From NCBI GenBank assembly GCA_937928215.1, contig CALFWL010000184.1, positions 1 through 36,119 of the forward strand: a DNA stretch of 36,119 nucleotides, read 5' to 3'. The translations under genes and the position numbers were made by a program. Source of the stretch: an uncultured Pirellulaceae bacterium (GTDB taxonomy: Bacteria > Planctomycetota > Planctomycetia > Pirellulales > Pirellulaceae). The notes below the pieces were generated by a model. That model ran no database searches. It was not told where the DNA came from and saw nothing but the letters and a program-made list of their open reading frames with translations. Shown here piece after piece: positions 16,508 through 25,018 of this stretch. Position 1 is the first letter of the stretch, and the number at the start of each line of letters is the position of its first letter.

Positions 16508-17998
16508 TTATGCCTGATGGGCCTGACGCGTTCGAGTAATAATTCTCTGATAAAGGTCGACGTACTGCCTTGCACTGGCGGTCCACGACCAATCGCGCCG
16601 CATCCCGGTTTGGACCAACTGCTGCCAAACATCGCCTCGGGTGTGATACATGTCGATCGCACGACTGAGGGTGGACTCAAGTGCCGCAGGTGTAAAATCC
16701 GTAAAGCTGAATCCGTTTGCCGTTCGATTTTCGATCGCGGCGGGAGTCGCATCGACCACGGTATCGGCTAACCCGCCGGTTTGACGGACGACCGGAATTG
16801 TACCGTAAGCCATACTGTACATCTGGTTCAAACCGCATGGCTCGTACTGACTGGGCATCACAAACATATCGGCACCGGCTTCGATCCGATGAGCCTGCTG
16901 GTTGCTGAAACCAAGATTCAGTCCGAACTTGTCCGGGTACGAACGATGCAGGCTTTCCAGCACGCGATGGTATTCCGCGTCCCCGGTTCCGAGCACAATC
17001 CACTGCACATCCAATGACGCCAGCCATTTTCTCATCACGGGCAGGATCAGCGACCAACCTTTCTGCGCCGCCAGTCGACCGACGATTCCGATCAAAGGAG
17101 TACGCTCATTTTCATACAACTTGAACTGTCGCTGGAGATCTGTTTTGCAGTTTCGCTTTCCTTCAATGACCGTATCAGCAGAGAAGTTGAACGGCAGATG
17201 CGAATCCGTTTCCGGATTCCATTCGACAACATCGATCCCGTTCAGAATTCCCGACAGATCGTTGCGTCGTTCCAGAAGCAAGCCGTCCAAGCCGCAACCT
17301 TGTTCGATACCTTGAATTTCGGTCGCGTAAGTCGGACTAACCGTGTTGATTGCGTCCGAAAAAACCAGACCGGACTTAAGTAGGTTCAGATTCCCGTAGC
17401 TTTCCATGTATTGCCAGTTGTAGTACTTCCAATCAATTCCCGTCAGTTCCAAATCCTCGTACCAGAAGCTTCCCTGATACGCGAGGTTGTGAATCGTGAT
17501 CAGCGACGAGATATTTTCGTACAGCGGATTGTCGCCGTATTCGACTTTCAACAGGGTGGGAATCAAGCCGGTCTGCCAATCGTTGGCATGAATCAGATCA
17601 GGTTTCCATTCCAATAAGCGAATCGACTCAAGCACCGCCCGGCAGAAAAATGTGAAGCGTTCGCAGTTGTCCTTGAATTCTCCATTCTGATCGCCATAAA
17701 GTCCCGGTCGATCAAAGTAATCAGCCTGTTCGACCAGATAGACGGTCACGTTGCTGCCCGGCAGATGAGTCTTAGCAAGTGTTCCAGCGACAATCCGATC
17801 GGCGATCGGAATTTGCAAGTTGATCCCGGTTGGCTCGATGACCACGCCCTTGTCGTAGCAACCACGGTGCGAAGGCGTGAAAACGATCACTTCGTGACCC
17901 AGTGGCCCCAGCGTGACCGGCAGCGCTCCGCAGACATCTGCCAGCCCGCCGGTTTTCGAAAAAGGAACGACCTCGCTGCTGGCTAACAGAATTTTCAT
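16508..17998 (-). CDS. glgA: Glycogen synthase (GT5)
   Basis: 496 residues with all GlgA hallmarks: the N-terminal nucleotide-sugar motif SKTGGLADVCGALP (K15), HANDWQTGLIP, the C-terminal GIVGRLAAQKGWSLI, and the E-x7-E-like motif region YEPCGLNQMYSMAYGTIPVVRQTGGLADTV. It adds ADP- or UDP-glucose to the end of an alpha-1,4-glucan. The start at ATG 17998 places the KTGGL motif exactly as in the family. It is first in the minus-strand cluster and divergent from the peptide transporter by 115 bp. A TATACT hexamer on the minus strand at 18049-18044 could be its -10, without a convincing -35. Confidence 0.97.
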   Translation of the reverse strand: MKILLASSEVVPFSKTGGLADVCGALPVTLGPLGHEVIVFTPSHRGCYDKGVVIEPTGINLQIPIADRIVAGTLAKTHLPGSNVTVYLVEQADYFDRPGLYGDQNGEFKDNCERFTFFCRAVLESIRLLEWKPDLIHANDWQTGLIPTLLKVEYGDNPLYENISSLITIHNLAYQGSFWYEDLELTGIDWKYYNWQYMESYGNLNLLKSGLVFSDAINTVSPTYATEIQGIEQGCGLDGLLLERRNDLSGILNGIDVVEWNPETDSHLPFNFSADTVIEGKRNCKTDLQRQFKLYENERTPLIGIVGRLAAQKGWSLILPVMRKWLASLDVQWIVLGTGDAEYHRVLESLHRSYPDKFGLNLGFSNQQAHRIEAGADMFVMPSQYEPCGLNQMYSMAYGTIPVVRQTGGLADTVVDATPAAIENRTANGFSFTDFTPAALESTLSRAIDMYHTRGDVWQQLVQTGMRRDWSWTASARQYVDLYQRIITRTRQAHQA

Positions 17999-18113
17999 GT
18001 ATTTTCCGATCTGGATTTACTCAAAGTCACACTTCAACTTCTGAGTATAACATTGCGTAGAGAAAACAAGCCTGTTTTGCTAAGATAAGCCGATCTTCGA
18101 TGGAAAAGGAATT

Positions 18114-19964
18114 ATGCTCCTGCCTGCTACTATCATCGCTTGCGTACGCTCATTCGCCAGGAAAGCACTCGCGATGGCGGCTTTTGTCGCCGTGTGCGTT
18201 TTTGCAACGTCTTCGGTAAACTCCTCGGCTAGCGCGGACGAGCCGGAAATTGTGTTGCGACTGCCGATGACAACGGCTGGTCCAAACTCGCTGGACCCTG
18301 TTCGAGGTTCCTCCGTTTATGACAACCAAGCCTGCAGCTACATTTACGAATCGCTGCTGGAATACGAGTACCTGCACCGACCGTTCAAGCTGAAGCCTTG
18401 TTTGCTGGAGGAGCTGCCGACAGCATCGGAGGACGGCAAGCGCTTCCGTTTCAAATTGAAGAAGGGTGTGTTCTTCCATGACGATCCCTGCTTTCCCGGA
18501 GGCAAGGGTCGTGAACTGGTCGCCGACGACTTTTTCTATTCGCTCAAACGGATGGCCGACAACAAAAACCAACCCAAAGGCTGGTGGCTGTTGAAAGATA
18601 CAATCGTCGGGTTTGACGAATACAAGAAACAACAGAACGCAGCCGACTCGTTCGACTACGATTTACCCGTCGAAGGCATGGTCAAAATCAACGACCACGA
18701 GTTTGAAGTCTTGCTCAAAGAGCCCTTCTATCGATTCATTTATACGTTGGCGATGTTCCAAACGGCGGTCCAGCCACGGGAAGCGGTCGAGTTCTACGGT
18801 GATCGATTCTCACGTCACCCCGTTGGCACGGGGCCGTACCTGTTAAAGCGATGGAAATCGGGATCACGAATGACCTTCGTTCGCAATCCAAACTATCGAT
18901 TGGAAACGTACCCGGCTGATCCGGGGCTGAACGCCGATGGAAGCGAGCCGTACGCAGGTTACCAGAACGACGTGCAGCTGGGACTTTATGAAGACGCCGG
19001 CAAACCGTTGCCGTTGGCGGACCGAGTGGAATTAACGATGTTCGTCGAGTCACAGCCGATGTGGCTGAAGTTTCTCAATCGTGAAATCGCTTACACGACC
19101 GTGCCCTCCACCACTTACGATCAGGCATTCATCAAACGCAACCGGAGGCTTCGTCAATCGTTCATCGATCAGGGCATCCGGTCGGCACCCGTGCCCTTGC
19201 TGGACATGATCTACAACGGCTTCAACATGGAGGATCCGGTCTACGGCGGCTATGACGCCAAGAAAAGATATCTGCGACAAGCAATTTCGTTGATGTACGA
19301 CTATGACGAGATCAACGAAGCATTTTACGCGGGAGAAAATCTGATCTACGACGGGCCGATTCCCGCTGGCATGGACGGTCACCCGGAAAACCATCGGGCA
19401 CCAAAAAATTACCGAGGCCCAAACTTGCAAAAAGCCAAGAAGCTGATGGAGAAAGCCGGTTACCCAAATGGCAAGGGCCTCCCGCCACTCCAGTATTACA
19501 CCAGCCGGCAACCTCAGAGCGTTGCAATGGCCGAATTGAATCGCCGCAACTTGAAGAAGATCGGTGTCGACATGAAGATCGAGTCCGTCGATTTCTCGAC
19601 CTTGTCCGAAATGCTCCGCTCAAAACGCGCGACGGCATTTGGGTTGGCATGGGGCAGTGACTATCCAGATCCCGAAAACAATTTGCAGTTGTTTTATGGG
19701 CCATACAAATCACCGATGTCAAACAATTTCAATTACGATCGCACCGAGTTTAACGAATTGTACGAACAGGTCCGCGTGCTGCCTCCCTCGGAAGAACGGA
19801 CGAAGCTGTACATCAAAATGCGTGACATGATCATCGAGGATTGCCCGATGATTGGCTCGATGGCTCGCACGCGAAATTACTTGATCCATTCTCATCTGAA
19901 GAACTTCAAACCAGTCGAAGTATTTTCTAACTGGCCCAAGTACCTGAATGTCGAACAGCCCTAA
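18114..19964 (+). CDS. Peptide ABC transporter substrate-binding protein (OppA/DppA family)
   Basis: 616 residues, SBP family 5. A long signal peptide (about 1-41; ALAMAAFVAVCVFATSSV, cleavage near ASA-DE) lacks a lipobox, so the protein is presumably periplasmic. The family pattern is clear: LDPVRGSSVYDNQ near the N-terminus, RFKLKKGVFFHDDPCF, VGTGPYLLKRWKSGSRMTF, the hinge region, and the C-terminal GLAWGSDYPDPEN with LYIKMRDMIIEDCPMIG. It binds oligopeptides or similar solutes for the permeases that follow. First gene of the transporter cluster, 63 bp before the permease. Confidence 0.94.
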   Translation: MLLPATIIACVRSFARKALAMAAFVAVCVFATSSVNSSASADEPEIVLRLPMTTAGPNSLDPVRGSSVYDNQACSYIYESLLEYEYLHRPFKLKPCLLEELPTASEDGKRFRFKLKKGVFFHDDPCFPGGKGRELVADDFFYSLKRMADNKNQPKGWWLLKDTIVGFDEYKKQQNAADSFDYDLPVEGMVKINDHEFEVLLKEPFYRFIYTLAMFQTAVQPREAVEFYGDRFSRHPVGTGPYLLKRWKSGSRMTFVRNPNYRLETYPADPGLNADGSEPYAGYQNDVQLGLYEDAGKPLPLADRVELTMFVESQPMWLKFLNREIAYTTVPSTTYDQAFIKRNRRLRQSFIDQGIRSAPVPLLDMIYNGFNMEDPVYGGYDAKKRYLRQAISLMYDYDEINEAFYAGENLIYDGPIPAGMDGHPENHRAPKNYRGPNLQKAKKLMEKAGYPNGKGLPPLQYYTSRQPQSVAMAELNRRNLKKIGVDMKIESVDFSTLSEMLRSKRATAFGLAWGSDYPDPENNLQLFYGPYKSPMSNNFNYDRTEFNELYEQVRVLPPSEERTKLYIKMRDMIIEDCPMIGSMARTRNYLIHSHLKNFKPVEVFSNWPKYLNVEQP

Positions 19965-20027
19965 TTCCGTACCATTCGACTTTCCTGAATGAATCCGCAT
20001 CCCACAGTTCGCATTCCGCATTGACAC

Positions 20028-20981
20028 ATGTTCGCATTCACCATCCGAAAAATTATCTACAACATCCCTATCTACCTTGCCGTTGTGCTGCTGATGATGG
20101 CATTGCTGCGGATCCGCGATCCGGTCGCGGGGCAGATGGGCAAGAACGCCACGGCTGCGGACTTCGCTGCCAAACGAGTCGAACTGGGTTTGAACGAGCC
20201 ACTATTAAGCCAGTATGTCTCTTTGCTAGGGTCTATTTTCACGTTTGATTTCAGCCGTGAGATCTGGCTGGAACCTGGCGTCTCCGTCGGCGAGAAGCTG
20301 GCCGAATCCGTTCCCGTTTCGCTCGCCCTGACCCTGCCCGCATTGTGCCTGACCACCGTGCTTTCGATCGTGATCGCGATGGTATCGGCATTCAACCGAG
20401 GCCGGTGGCTCGATCGCACGTTGGTGTTCTTCGCGGTGCTGGGCATGAGCATCAGCTTTTTGGTTTATATCATTTTTGGGCAATACCTTGGTGCGTTCAA
20501 ACTGCAACAACTGGTTGGACATCCTGTCTTTTCAATTCACGGCTACGAATCTGGGATCCAAAACTGGGCGTTCTACCTGTTGCTACCGGTCCTGATCAGC
20601 GTGACCGTGGCGATGGGCTATGACACTCGTTTTTACCGAGCCGTCATGGTAGAAGAAACAGAAGCCGACTACATCACGACTGCCCGAGCCAAAGGGGCCT
20701 CGCAAATGAAGATCATGTTCGTGCACATGTTACGCAACGCCATGATCCCGATCATCACCCGGATCATGATCACGCTACCGTTTCTGGTGACGGGCTCAAT
20801 CTTGCTGGAGCAGTTTTTTGGCATTCCCGGCATGGGCTACACGCTGCTGACTGCCATCCAAAACGGTGATTTTCCTGTCGTCGAGGTCTTCACGGCTATC
20901 TTTGCTGGACTGTTCATTGTTTCGCTGATCGCCACCGACATCCTTTATGCCTTATTCGATCCACGGGTGCGATTGCAATGA
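20028..20981 (+). CDS. Peptide ABC transporter permease (OppB/DppB type)
   Basis: 317 residues. An N-terminal membrane segment (FTIRKIIYNIPIYLAVVLLMM) is followed by the periplasmic loop of this family (AKRVELGLNEPLLSQYVSLLGS) and then the binding-protein-dependent permease domain, about five membrane helices. The coupling EAA-type loop is clear: TTARAKGASQMKIMFVHMLRNAM. LEQFFGIPGMGYTLL and GDFPVVEVF near the C-terminus are typical. Its stop overlaps the next permease start as ATGA (20978-20981), so the two are translationally coupled. Confidence 0.95.
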   Translation: MFAFTIRKIIYNIPIYLAVVLLMMALLRIRDPVAGQMGKNATAADFAAKRVELGLNEPLLSQYVSLLGSIFTFDFSREIWLEPGVSVGEKLAESVPVSLALTLPALCLTTVLSIVIAMVSAFNRGRWLDRTLVFFAVLGMSISFLVYIIFGQYLGAFKLQQLVGHPVFSIHGYESGIQNWAFYLLLPVLISVTVAMGYDTRFYRAVMVEETEADYITTARAKGASQMKIMFVHMLRNAMIPIITRIMITLPFLVTGSILLEQFFGIPGMGYTLLTAIQNGDFPVVEVFTAIFAGLFIVSLIATDILYALFDPRVRLQ

Positions 20982-22264
20982 TTCAGCGATTTACTAGCTT
21001 CCTGCAAACTCGCGAAATGCGAAAACTGCGAAGCAACAAAGCCGCGATGATCGCTTTGGTTGCCATCGCGACGTACGTGCTGCTGGCGGTCGCCATCATG
21101 TGCGGCGCGATTACGCGCGACGCATGCGATACTGTTGTCGGTGCAAATAAACTGCCAGGCTTCTTCGCGAAAGGGTCACCCGAGCAGCGTTATGAGATTG
21201 CGACGGCCAAGATTTTGAAAATGACCCAAACCGCGCTAACACAAGACGACCCTGCGGAGGCGCTCAAAGAAATCAAGCTGGGACAAATCCGCATCTCGGA
21301 CCAACCGGTCGAAAATATCCAAGCGATCGTGGACGCAGCGAATCGGATCAAAGATGAACTGAACAAGAGCGACGATTTGGATGCCGACCCGGCGATGCTA
21401 CCGAAGTTGATCGAACTCGAGGCGACCGTTGCTCAACTTCACGCGCCAATGAATGGTTGGGATCGCACTCGGCACAATGCATCGCTGTTACTGGGAACGG
21501 ACATTCAGGGTCGTTCGATTCTCTTGCGAGGCTTGTACTCGGTCAAAATCGCAATCCAGATCGGCTTGGTAACGGCAACGTTCTCGGTCATTCTAGGCGC
21601 GTTGCTTGGAGCCGCTGCTGGCTACTTTGGTGGCTGGGTGGATCATGTGGTCGTCTGGATTTACACGACGTTTTCTTCGATTCCGAACCTCGTGTTACTG
21701 GTCGTGATCGCGTATGCGTTTACCGGTTTCGATTTGGAAGAACGTCTGCTGGCGATCTTCGGGGTGCCGGCTGACTCCCCGTCGTCGCTGCGCGGGACGA
21801 TCGGAAAGCTGTTCGGTGGCCTCGACGTGAAGAACTCGCTACTGCCAGTCTATCTTGCCTTCGGTGCCACATTTTGGATCGGAACCTGCCGAGTCATCCG
21901 AGGTGAAACGCTCAAGCTGAAAGAGATGGAGTACATCCACGCCGCTCGTACCGCCGGCTTCAGCAGTTTTCACATTTTGCTGCGTCACATCATTCCCAAC
22001 ACGGCTCACCTGATCCTGATTAACTTTTCGCTACTATTAATCGGAGCGATCAAGTCCGAAGTGATTCTCAGTTTCCTTGGCTTGGGCGTCAAAGGCCAAC
22101 CGAGCTGGGGGATCATGATTCGCGACGCGGGCAACAACGGCGATGTCGTATCGGGCTTCTTCTGGGAGATAGGAACCGCCACCGTGCTGATGTTCGTGCT
22201 CGTTCTGGCGTTCAACATCCTGTCCGATGCGTTGCAGGATGCGTTCGACCCCAAACACGTTTAG
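20978..22264 (+). CDS. Peptide ABC transporter permease (OppC/DppC type) with extended first loop
   Basis: 428 residues, clearly longer than the roughly 300 usual for OppC/DppC. TM1 is at about 23-44. A soluble, Asp/Glu/Lys-rich and probably helical insertion occupies about residues 50-165 before the canonical LLLGTDIQGRSILLRGLYS (170-188). The permease domain then follows with EAA-type loop HAARTAGFSSFHILLRHIIPN and end motif FLGLGVKGQPSWGIM. The insertion would face the periplasm and might contact the binding protein. A further insertion near ADSPSSLRGTIGKLFGG interrupts the loop between later helices. Overlaps the upstream permease by ATGA. Confidence 0.94.
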   Translation: MIQRFTSFLQTREMRKLRSNKAAMIALVAIATYVLLAVAIMCGAITRDACDTVVGANKLPGFFAKGSPEQRYEIATAKILKMTQTALTQDDPAEALKEIKLGQIRISDQPVENIQAIVDAANRIKDELNKSDDLDADPAMLPKLIELEATVAQLHAPMNGWDRTRHNASLLLGTDIQGRSILLRGLYSVKIAIQIGLVTATFSVILGALLGAAAGYFGGWVDHVVVWIYTTFSSIPNLVLLVVIAYAFTGFDLEERLLAIFGVPADSPSSLRGTIGKLFGGLDVKNSLLPVYLAFGATFWIGTCRVIRGETLKLKEMEYIHAARTAGFSSFHILLRHIIPNTAHLILINFSLLLIGAIKSEVILSFLGLGVKGQPSWGIMIRDAGNNGDVVSGFFWEIGTATVLMFVLVLAFNILSDALQDAFDPKHV

Positions 22265-22268
22265 GGGC

Positions 22269-22277
22269 TGGTATAAT
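22269..22277 (+). promoter_or_regulatory. Possible internal extended -10 promoter
   Basis: TGGTATAAT at 22269-22277 is a consensus TATAAT with an upstream TGn extension, starting 5 bp after the permease stop (22264). No good -35 is present at the right distance, as is allowed for extended -10 promoters. It would start transcription near 22284, about 33 nt before the nucleotidyltransferase ATG, giving this gene and the ATPases a second promoter. Confidence 0.35.
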
Positions 22278-22316
22278 AAATTCACCCGACAAATGCCCAC
22301 CAGCGCGAACAGGCCC

Positions 22317-22910
22317 ATGATCGAAATCAAATATACTGGCGACGAACTCTGGTCAAGAATCGAGCGAGCCGTGGAAATTGTCAAAGAACGACTCAAGCGA
22401 GTCACCAATGCTCTGAACGAAGCGAACGTGCCGTACGCAATTATCGGAGGAAACGCGGTCCAACACTGGGTGGCTCAGGTGGACGAGTCCGTTGTTCGCA
22501 ACACCCGCGACGTCGACATCATTCTGAATCGTTGTGACCTCGACAACGCAACGAAAGCCCTCGAGAAAGTCGGCTTTATTTACCGCCACGCCGCCCGTGT
22601 GACCATGTTCCTTGATGGTCCTGACGCCAAGGCTCGCGATGCGGTCCACGTGATCTTTGCCGGCGAAAAAGTGAGAGACGAATACCCGGAACCCGTTCCG
22701 AACATCGACCACTACGCGTTGATGGAGAATGCTCGAACATTGCCGTTTGATGAATTGGTCAAAATGAAACTGACCTCGTTTCGGCGAAAAGACCAAGTTC
22801 ACCTACTGGACATGATCTCCATCAACATGCTTGACGAAAATTCACCCGCGAAATTCTCTCCCGAGCTCGGCAGGCGTCTACAGCAGTTGCTGGACGATCC
22901 TGACGGGTAA
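22317..22910 (+). CDS. Nucleotidyltransferase-like protein (AbiEii-type fold)
   Basis: 197 residues from ATG 22317 (MIEIKYTGDELW). The frame extends upstream into the permease gene, but that start is not credible. The core has the minimal nucleotidyltransferase pattern: ALNEANVPYAIIGGNAVQHW, then RNTRDVDIILNR with the DxD-like pair, and later VHVIFAGEKVRDEY and a C-terminal helix with LVKMKLTSFRRKDQVHLLDM. This matches DUF6036/AbiEii-like proteins, often toxins or sugar/NMP-transferring enzymes. No antitoxin-like partner adjoins it. Its place inside a peptide transporter cluster is unusual; it may be a passenger gene. Confidence 0.75.
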   Translation: MIEIKYTGDELWSRIERAVEIVKERLKRVTNALNEANVPYAIIGGNAVQHWVAQVDESVVRNTRDVDIILNRCDLDNATKALEKVGFIYRHAARVTMFLDGPDAKARDAVHVIFAGEKVRDEYPEPVPNIDHYALMENARTLPFDELVKMKLTSFRRKDQVHLLDMISINMLDENSPAKFSPELGRRLQQLLDDPDG

Positions 22911-22970
22911 CATTCACACTTGTCGACTCCACTGCCGGAACGGCAATCTGGTTCAAACCAACGAAACTTC

Positions 22971-24014
22971 ATGGACGATCCCGCGCCAAACACAACCCCG
23001 ATCCTTCAAGTCCGCAACCTGCAAACGTCGTTCAAGACCGATCGCGGGATGGTAACTGCCGTCGATGGCGTCTCGTTCGACCTGTTTTCAGGTGAAACAC
23101 TGGGCGTGGTGGGCGAGAGCGGTTGCGGCAAAACCGTTACTAACAAATCGATCATCCGACTACTGCCCGAACATGTGACTCGCTACGGCGACAACAGTCG
23201 GATCATGTTCAAGGACCGGAATCTGCTGTCGCTTTCAGAATCTCAAATGCGAGGCGTTCGCGGCAACGAAATCGGAATGATCTTCCAAGAACCCATGACC
23301 GCACTCAACCCGGTCTTCACAATCGGATGGCAGATCGATGAAGCGCTCAAATACCACACAAAGTTGAACCGGGCAGAACGTCGACAAAAGTCCATCGAAA
23401 TGCTGCGACTGGTCGAGATGCCCAACCCAGAAAAACGCATTGATGAATACCCGCATCAACTTTCAGGCGGCATGAGGCAGCGAGTCGTCATCGCCATCGC
23501 GTTGTCATGCAACCCTGAAGTCCTGATCGCCGATGAACCTACCACCGCTTTGGACGTGACGATTCAATCTCAGATTCTACGATTGATGGACAAGCTGAAA
23601 GAGGAAACCGGGACGGCAATCATCTTGATTACTCACGATCTGGGAGTCGTCGCCCAAGCGTGTGACCGAGTCATTGTGATGTACGCCGGGCAAATCGTCG
23701 AAATCGCTCCTGTCCGAGCGCTTTTTCACAACCCTCGTCACCCCTACACACGAGCGTTGCTTGATTCGATGCCCAAACCGGGCGTTACCGAACACCAGCA
23801 ACGGTTGCCGGCAATCGAGGGCACGGTTCCCAGCCTATTCAACTTGCCGCATGGATGTCGATTTTATGATCGCTGTCAACGTGCAAAACCTGACTGCCAA
23901 GATCGACTTCCCGAACTCGTTTCACTTGATACAGCAAACGATCAACCCGCTTCCGACGAAACCGTTCAACACGGCGTGCGTTGTTTCTATCCATTGGAGG
24001 CAGCCAAGTCATGA
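22971..24014 (+). CDS. Peptide ABC transporter ATP-binding protein (OppD/DppD type)
   Basis: 347 residues from ATG 22971 (MDDPAPNTTPILQV); the open frame begins earlier with TTG 22920, but the ATG fits the family start. Motifs: Walker A GESGCGKT, Q-loop FQEPMTALNP, signature LSGGMRQR, Walker B VLIADEPTTALD, switch His in LITHDLG. The C-terminal oligopeptide-transport domain ends with a cysteine cluster GCRFYDRC.....DC and PxxVSLDT region, as in OppD/DppD. It energises peptide import. ATGA overlap at 24011-24014 couples it to the next ATPase. Confidence 0.95.
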   Translation: MDDPAPNTTPILQVRNLQTSFKTDRGMVTAVDGVSFDLFSGETLGVVGESGCGKTVTNKSIIRLLPEHVTRYGDNSRIMFKDRNLLSLSESQMRGVRGNEIGMIFQEPMTALNPVFTIGWQIDEALKYHTKLNRAERRQKSIEMLRLVEMPNPEKRIDEYPHQLSGGMRQRVVIAIALSCNPEVLIADEPTTALDVTIQSQILRLMDKLKEETGTAIILITHDLGVVAQACDRVIVMYAGQIVEIAPVRALFHNPRHPYTRALLDSMPKPGVTEHQQRLPAIEGTVPSLFNLPHGCRFYDRCQRAKPDCQDRLPELVSLDTANDQPASDETVQHGVRCFYPLEAAKS

Positions 24015-25018
24015 GCCAATCTGAATCTCATCACGCATCGAATCCACCCACGACAGACAAAGCGCTCGTCAAAGTTACGAATCTTGTCAAGCACTTCCCC
24101 AAACGGGGAGGAATTTTCAATCAAGTCATCGCCAAGGTTCATGCCGTCAATGATGTCAGCTTTGAAATCCGCAAAGGGGAAACGCTTGGAGTCGTCGGCG
24201 AGAGCGGATGCGGCAAATCCACTTTGGGCAAGGCAATCATCAGGCTGCACGACCCGACTTCTGGCAGTGTCATATTTGACGGCGTCGATATCACTCATCT
24301 CAGTCGCGCTCAACTGAGGCCGATCCGGCGGCAGATGCAAATGATTTTTCAGGATCCCAATTCGTCGCTCAACCCTCGCATGACGGTCGAAGCCGCGCTG
24401 CGTGAGGTAATTCGGCTTCACAAAATTGTCTCCGAAACCGAAATGCGATCTTACATCGACTCGTTGCTGACCAAAGTCGGACTGCGAATCGATGATCGCG
24501 GCAAGTATCCTCACGAATTTTCCGGAGGCCAAAAACAACGCGTCGGGATCGCTCGTGCGTTGGCGGTCAAACCACAATTCATTATCGCTGACGAACCCGT
24601 CTCTGCACTGGACGTGTCGATTCAGGCTCAGGTTTTGAATCTGCTGATGGATTTGAAAAATGAACTGCAGCTGACGTTGCTGTTCGTTTCCCACGACCTG
24701 AAAGTCATCGACCATTTCTGCGATCGCATGTTGGTGATGTACTTGGGCAATGTCGTTGAAGAAATGCCGTGTCAGGATATCCATGCGACCGCCAAGCATC
24801 CTTACACCAAGGCATTACTGGCCAGCAATCCAATCACCGACCCGGATCAACGAGGAGAACTGGTGGTGCTCGAAGGCGAAGTCCCCAGCCCATACAGTCC
24901 GCCAGCAGGATGTCCGTTCGTCACCCGCTGTCCGATCGCCACCGACCGTTGCCAAACCGAAAATCCGCCGCTCGAAGATCACGGTGACGGCCACCGAGTC
25001 GCTTGCTGGGAAGTGTAA
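24011..25018 (+). CDS. Peptide ABC transporter ATP-binding protein (OppF/DppF type)
   Basis: 335 residues from ATG 24011, which overlaps the previous stop; GGAGG stands about 11 nt before it. It has the OppF mark of an N-terminal KHFPKRGG segment, Walker A GESGCGKST, Q-loop FQDPNSSLNPRM, signature FSGGQKQR, Walker B FIIADEPVSALD, and switch His in FVSHDLK. The C-terminal domain carries the Cys motif GCPFVTRCPIATDRC. With the OppD partner it forms the ATPase dimer for the two permeases. Last gene of the cluster, followed by the hairpin array. Confidence 0.95.
   Translation: MSQSESHHASNPPTTDKALVKVTNLVKHFPKRGGIFNQVIAKVHAVNDVSFEIRKGETLGVVGESGCGKSTLGKAIIRLHDPTSGSVIFDGVDITHLSRAQLRPIRRQMQMIFQDPNSSLNPRMTVEAALREVIRLHKIVSETEMRSYIDSLLTKVGLRIDDRGKYPHEFSGGQKQRVGIARALAVKPQFIIADEPVSALDVSIQAQVLNLLMDLKNELQLTLLFVSHDLKVIDHFCDRMLVMYLGNVVEEMPCQDIHATAKHPYTKALLASNPITDPDQRGELVVLEGEVPSPYSPPAGCPFVTRCPIATDRCQTENPPLEDHGDGHRVACWEV

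Noticed and set aside
22227-22316. N-terminal extension of the nucleotidyltransferase-like gene
   Set aside because: It would overlap the OppC-type permease by 38 bp and span the extended -10; the ATG at 22317 starts the conserved part.
23987-24799. 270-codon minus-strand frame
   Set aside because: Antisense to the OppF-type ATPase with all ABC motifs intact.
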